Origin: Ailanthus altissimus
Lineage: Eukaryota > Streptophyta > Magnoliopsida > Sapindales > Simaroubaceae
DNA: 64,000 nt
NCBI GenBank assembly: GCA_946807835.1
Contig: OX327697.1
Location: forward strand, 18,548,001-18,612,000
Reading direction: 5' to 3'
The position numbers and the translations under genes are program-made. Shown in pieces: positions 62,782-64,000 of this stretch (positions are counted from its first letter, which is position 1; each line of letters opens with the position of its first letter). Under the pieces are notes generated by a model, which saw only the letters and a list, made by a program, of their open reading frames with translations, was not told where the DNA came from and searched no databases.

Positions 62782-64000
62782 TACCTTGGCTCATTATTCA
62801 TTCATTCATTTACAATTCATAGAATTATTTATTTACATACACTCCATGAAAATATTCTATGCCCATATAAAATTCATTTATCACTCTCTTGCTTGTCTTT
62901 GAAATATTCCCACACACTAGCACCTTTTTTTTTTTTAATCAAGTACTAACTTGAGCATTAGAATATATTTTCTTATAGAAAGATAGTGTCTTTCCAGTAA
63001 ATTTGCAAAAAAATTAAGGGCAAAGAGGTAATTATTTTTAGGTTCTAAATTGAGAAACTTCAGCAACAAAACTATCTAGCAAGTATGCTATGTCACTCAA
63101 AATGTTGCTCCTCTTCATGTTTACTTTTGGAGCCATATACCATAGAGTGTGAGGATAAAGTTATTCAAAAATAATTTGGTGTATAAATTTTTAATTTTTT
63201 AACGTTGATGTGTGATTTTATTACTTACAAATATTTTAATATATTCACTAATACAAAATAGAATAAATTTGGATTTGAACCAACACCATGTACAATATGC
63301 GTGAATGATATTATGGGTGAATGTTATTATAGTCATTGCTACAAATTAAAAAAGAGTTATACTATATTCCAGTCATATGAGGAGGCATTTAGACATCCTC
63401 TAAATAAGATCTCCACTAAATATTGAGAGTATTTATGCGATCTTTGGTCTAAAGAAAAGTATCAGGTATTAATTTTATATTTTATTAGTTTTCTTTTAAA
63501 TGTGCTAATATTTTAATTAACTACTTTAAGGAAGGAGAAGCTTGATATTGCTGGGATTTTATTGTTAAAGTTTATTGTGTACTGGTGGGATATGAGATTC
63601 TAATATCATTCTTGTAAATTGTAAATATTATGAAGTGTTTATTTTTCTTGTATTACAAGATGTTTATTGTAGTAACCACTTATCCACAACCGAAAAGAAT
63701 AAATATTTATATATAATATTCATATTTTATTTATATGTGGGTAATACTTGATTTATATATTGTTATTAGTATTGTTTGTATAGAATAAGAACCTACTATT
63801 AAGATTGAGTTTATTTGCAAGACTTTTGATTTTTTTTAGGGACCAAATTATAATACTTTAAAAATTTTGGGGGTTAATTTATAAATACTAAAAGTTAGCC
63901 TCTTAGTATAAAATTACACATTTTAAACCCTAATTTACTCATTTTTGGGTCGAGCTACCCATTTTAGAGAGATAAAAAAGAGAAAAAGAGGGAAGAGAAA
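62782..64000. other. Intergenic DNA to the window edge, no gene seen
   Basis: AT-rich, no supported coding sequence. The last 100 bases contain 'aaaccctaattt' and become purine-rich, which could be the start of a promoter or leader beyond the edge, but this cannot be judged here. Confidence 0.45.

Noticed and set aside
1..64000. CRISPR arrays, bacterial operons, tRNA and rRNA genes
   Set aside because: None seen. The periodic arrays found have no uniform spacer-repeat layout, and the tRNA-promoter-like words near 36.9 and 37.5 kb lack a cloverleaf.

Overview
The window looks like an AT-rich eudicot plant nuclear chromosome. The genes carry many GT-AG introns, promoters contain plant-type elements (site II, telo-box, E2F), and most of the remainder is decayed plant retrotransposon and transposon sequence. 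The species was not identified.

Layout. From 1 to 3.4 kb there is a wrecked Ty3/gypsy pol on the minus strand (RNase H, zinc finger, integrase), followed on its 3' side by about 13 degenerate tandem units of about 90 bp. From 5.3 to 8.5 kb lies a minus-strand LTR element with a tRNA-Met primer site and a decayed gag, but no pol that I can see. From 8.7 to 11.2 kb on the plus strand is a seven-coding-exon EMG1/NEP1 gene (288 aa) for small-subunit ribosome biogenesis. Tail-to-tail with it, from 12.5 to 33.1 kb on the minus strand, is a 33-coding-exon kinesin-7 gene of the KIN-7O (CENP-E-like) type. I could join it into one open frame of 1331 aa. Its introns hold several Copia LTR pieces, a 192-bp tandem duplication and a (GA)n tract. 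From 34.1 to 37.7 kb is a large palindromic repeat split by a 2.2-kb solo LTR. From 39.1 to 42.6 kb on the minus strand is a six-exon HAD-superfamily hydrolase (302 aa) with a likely organellar transit peptide.

From 42.6 kb to the end I find no gene. This desert holds two more copies of the same 2.2-kb solo LTR family (44.1-47.0 kb, with a nested hAT-like MITE, and 60.6-62.8 kb), a hairpin MITE at 48 kb, decayed LTRs at 53-55.6 kb, a CACTA terminus with inverted subterminal repeats at 56.5 kb, a compound minisatellite at 57.7 kb, and a well-preserved GC-rich Copia-type solo LTR at 58.4 kb with a perfect 5-bp target duplication.

The three genes have unrelated jobs (rRNA modification, mitotic motor, organellar phosphatase-like enzyme) and show no sign of shared function. 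I found no gene cluster or defence-type system. The most unusual points are structural: the nested palindrome and solo LTR with a 38-bp flanking duplication, the gag-only LTR element, the retrotransposon 3'-UTR tandem array, and the uniform antisense orientation of Copia pieces in the kinesin introns. Exon joins were made by eye from splice signals, reading frame and family similarity.
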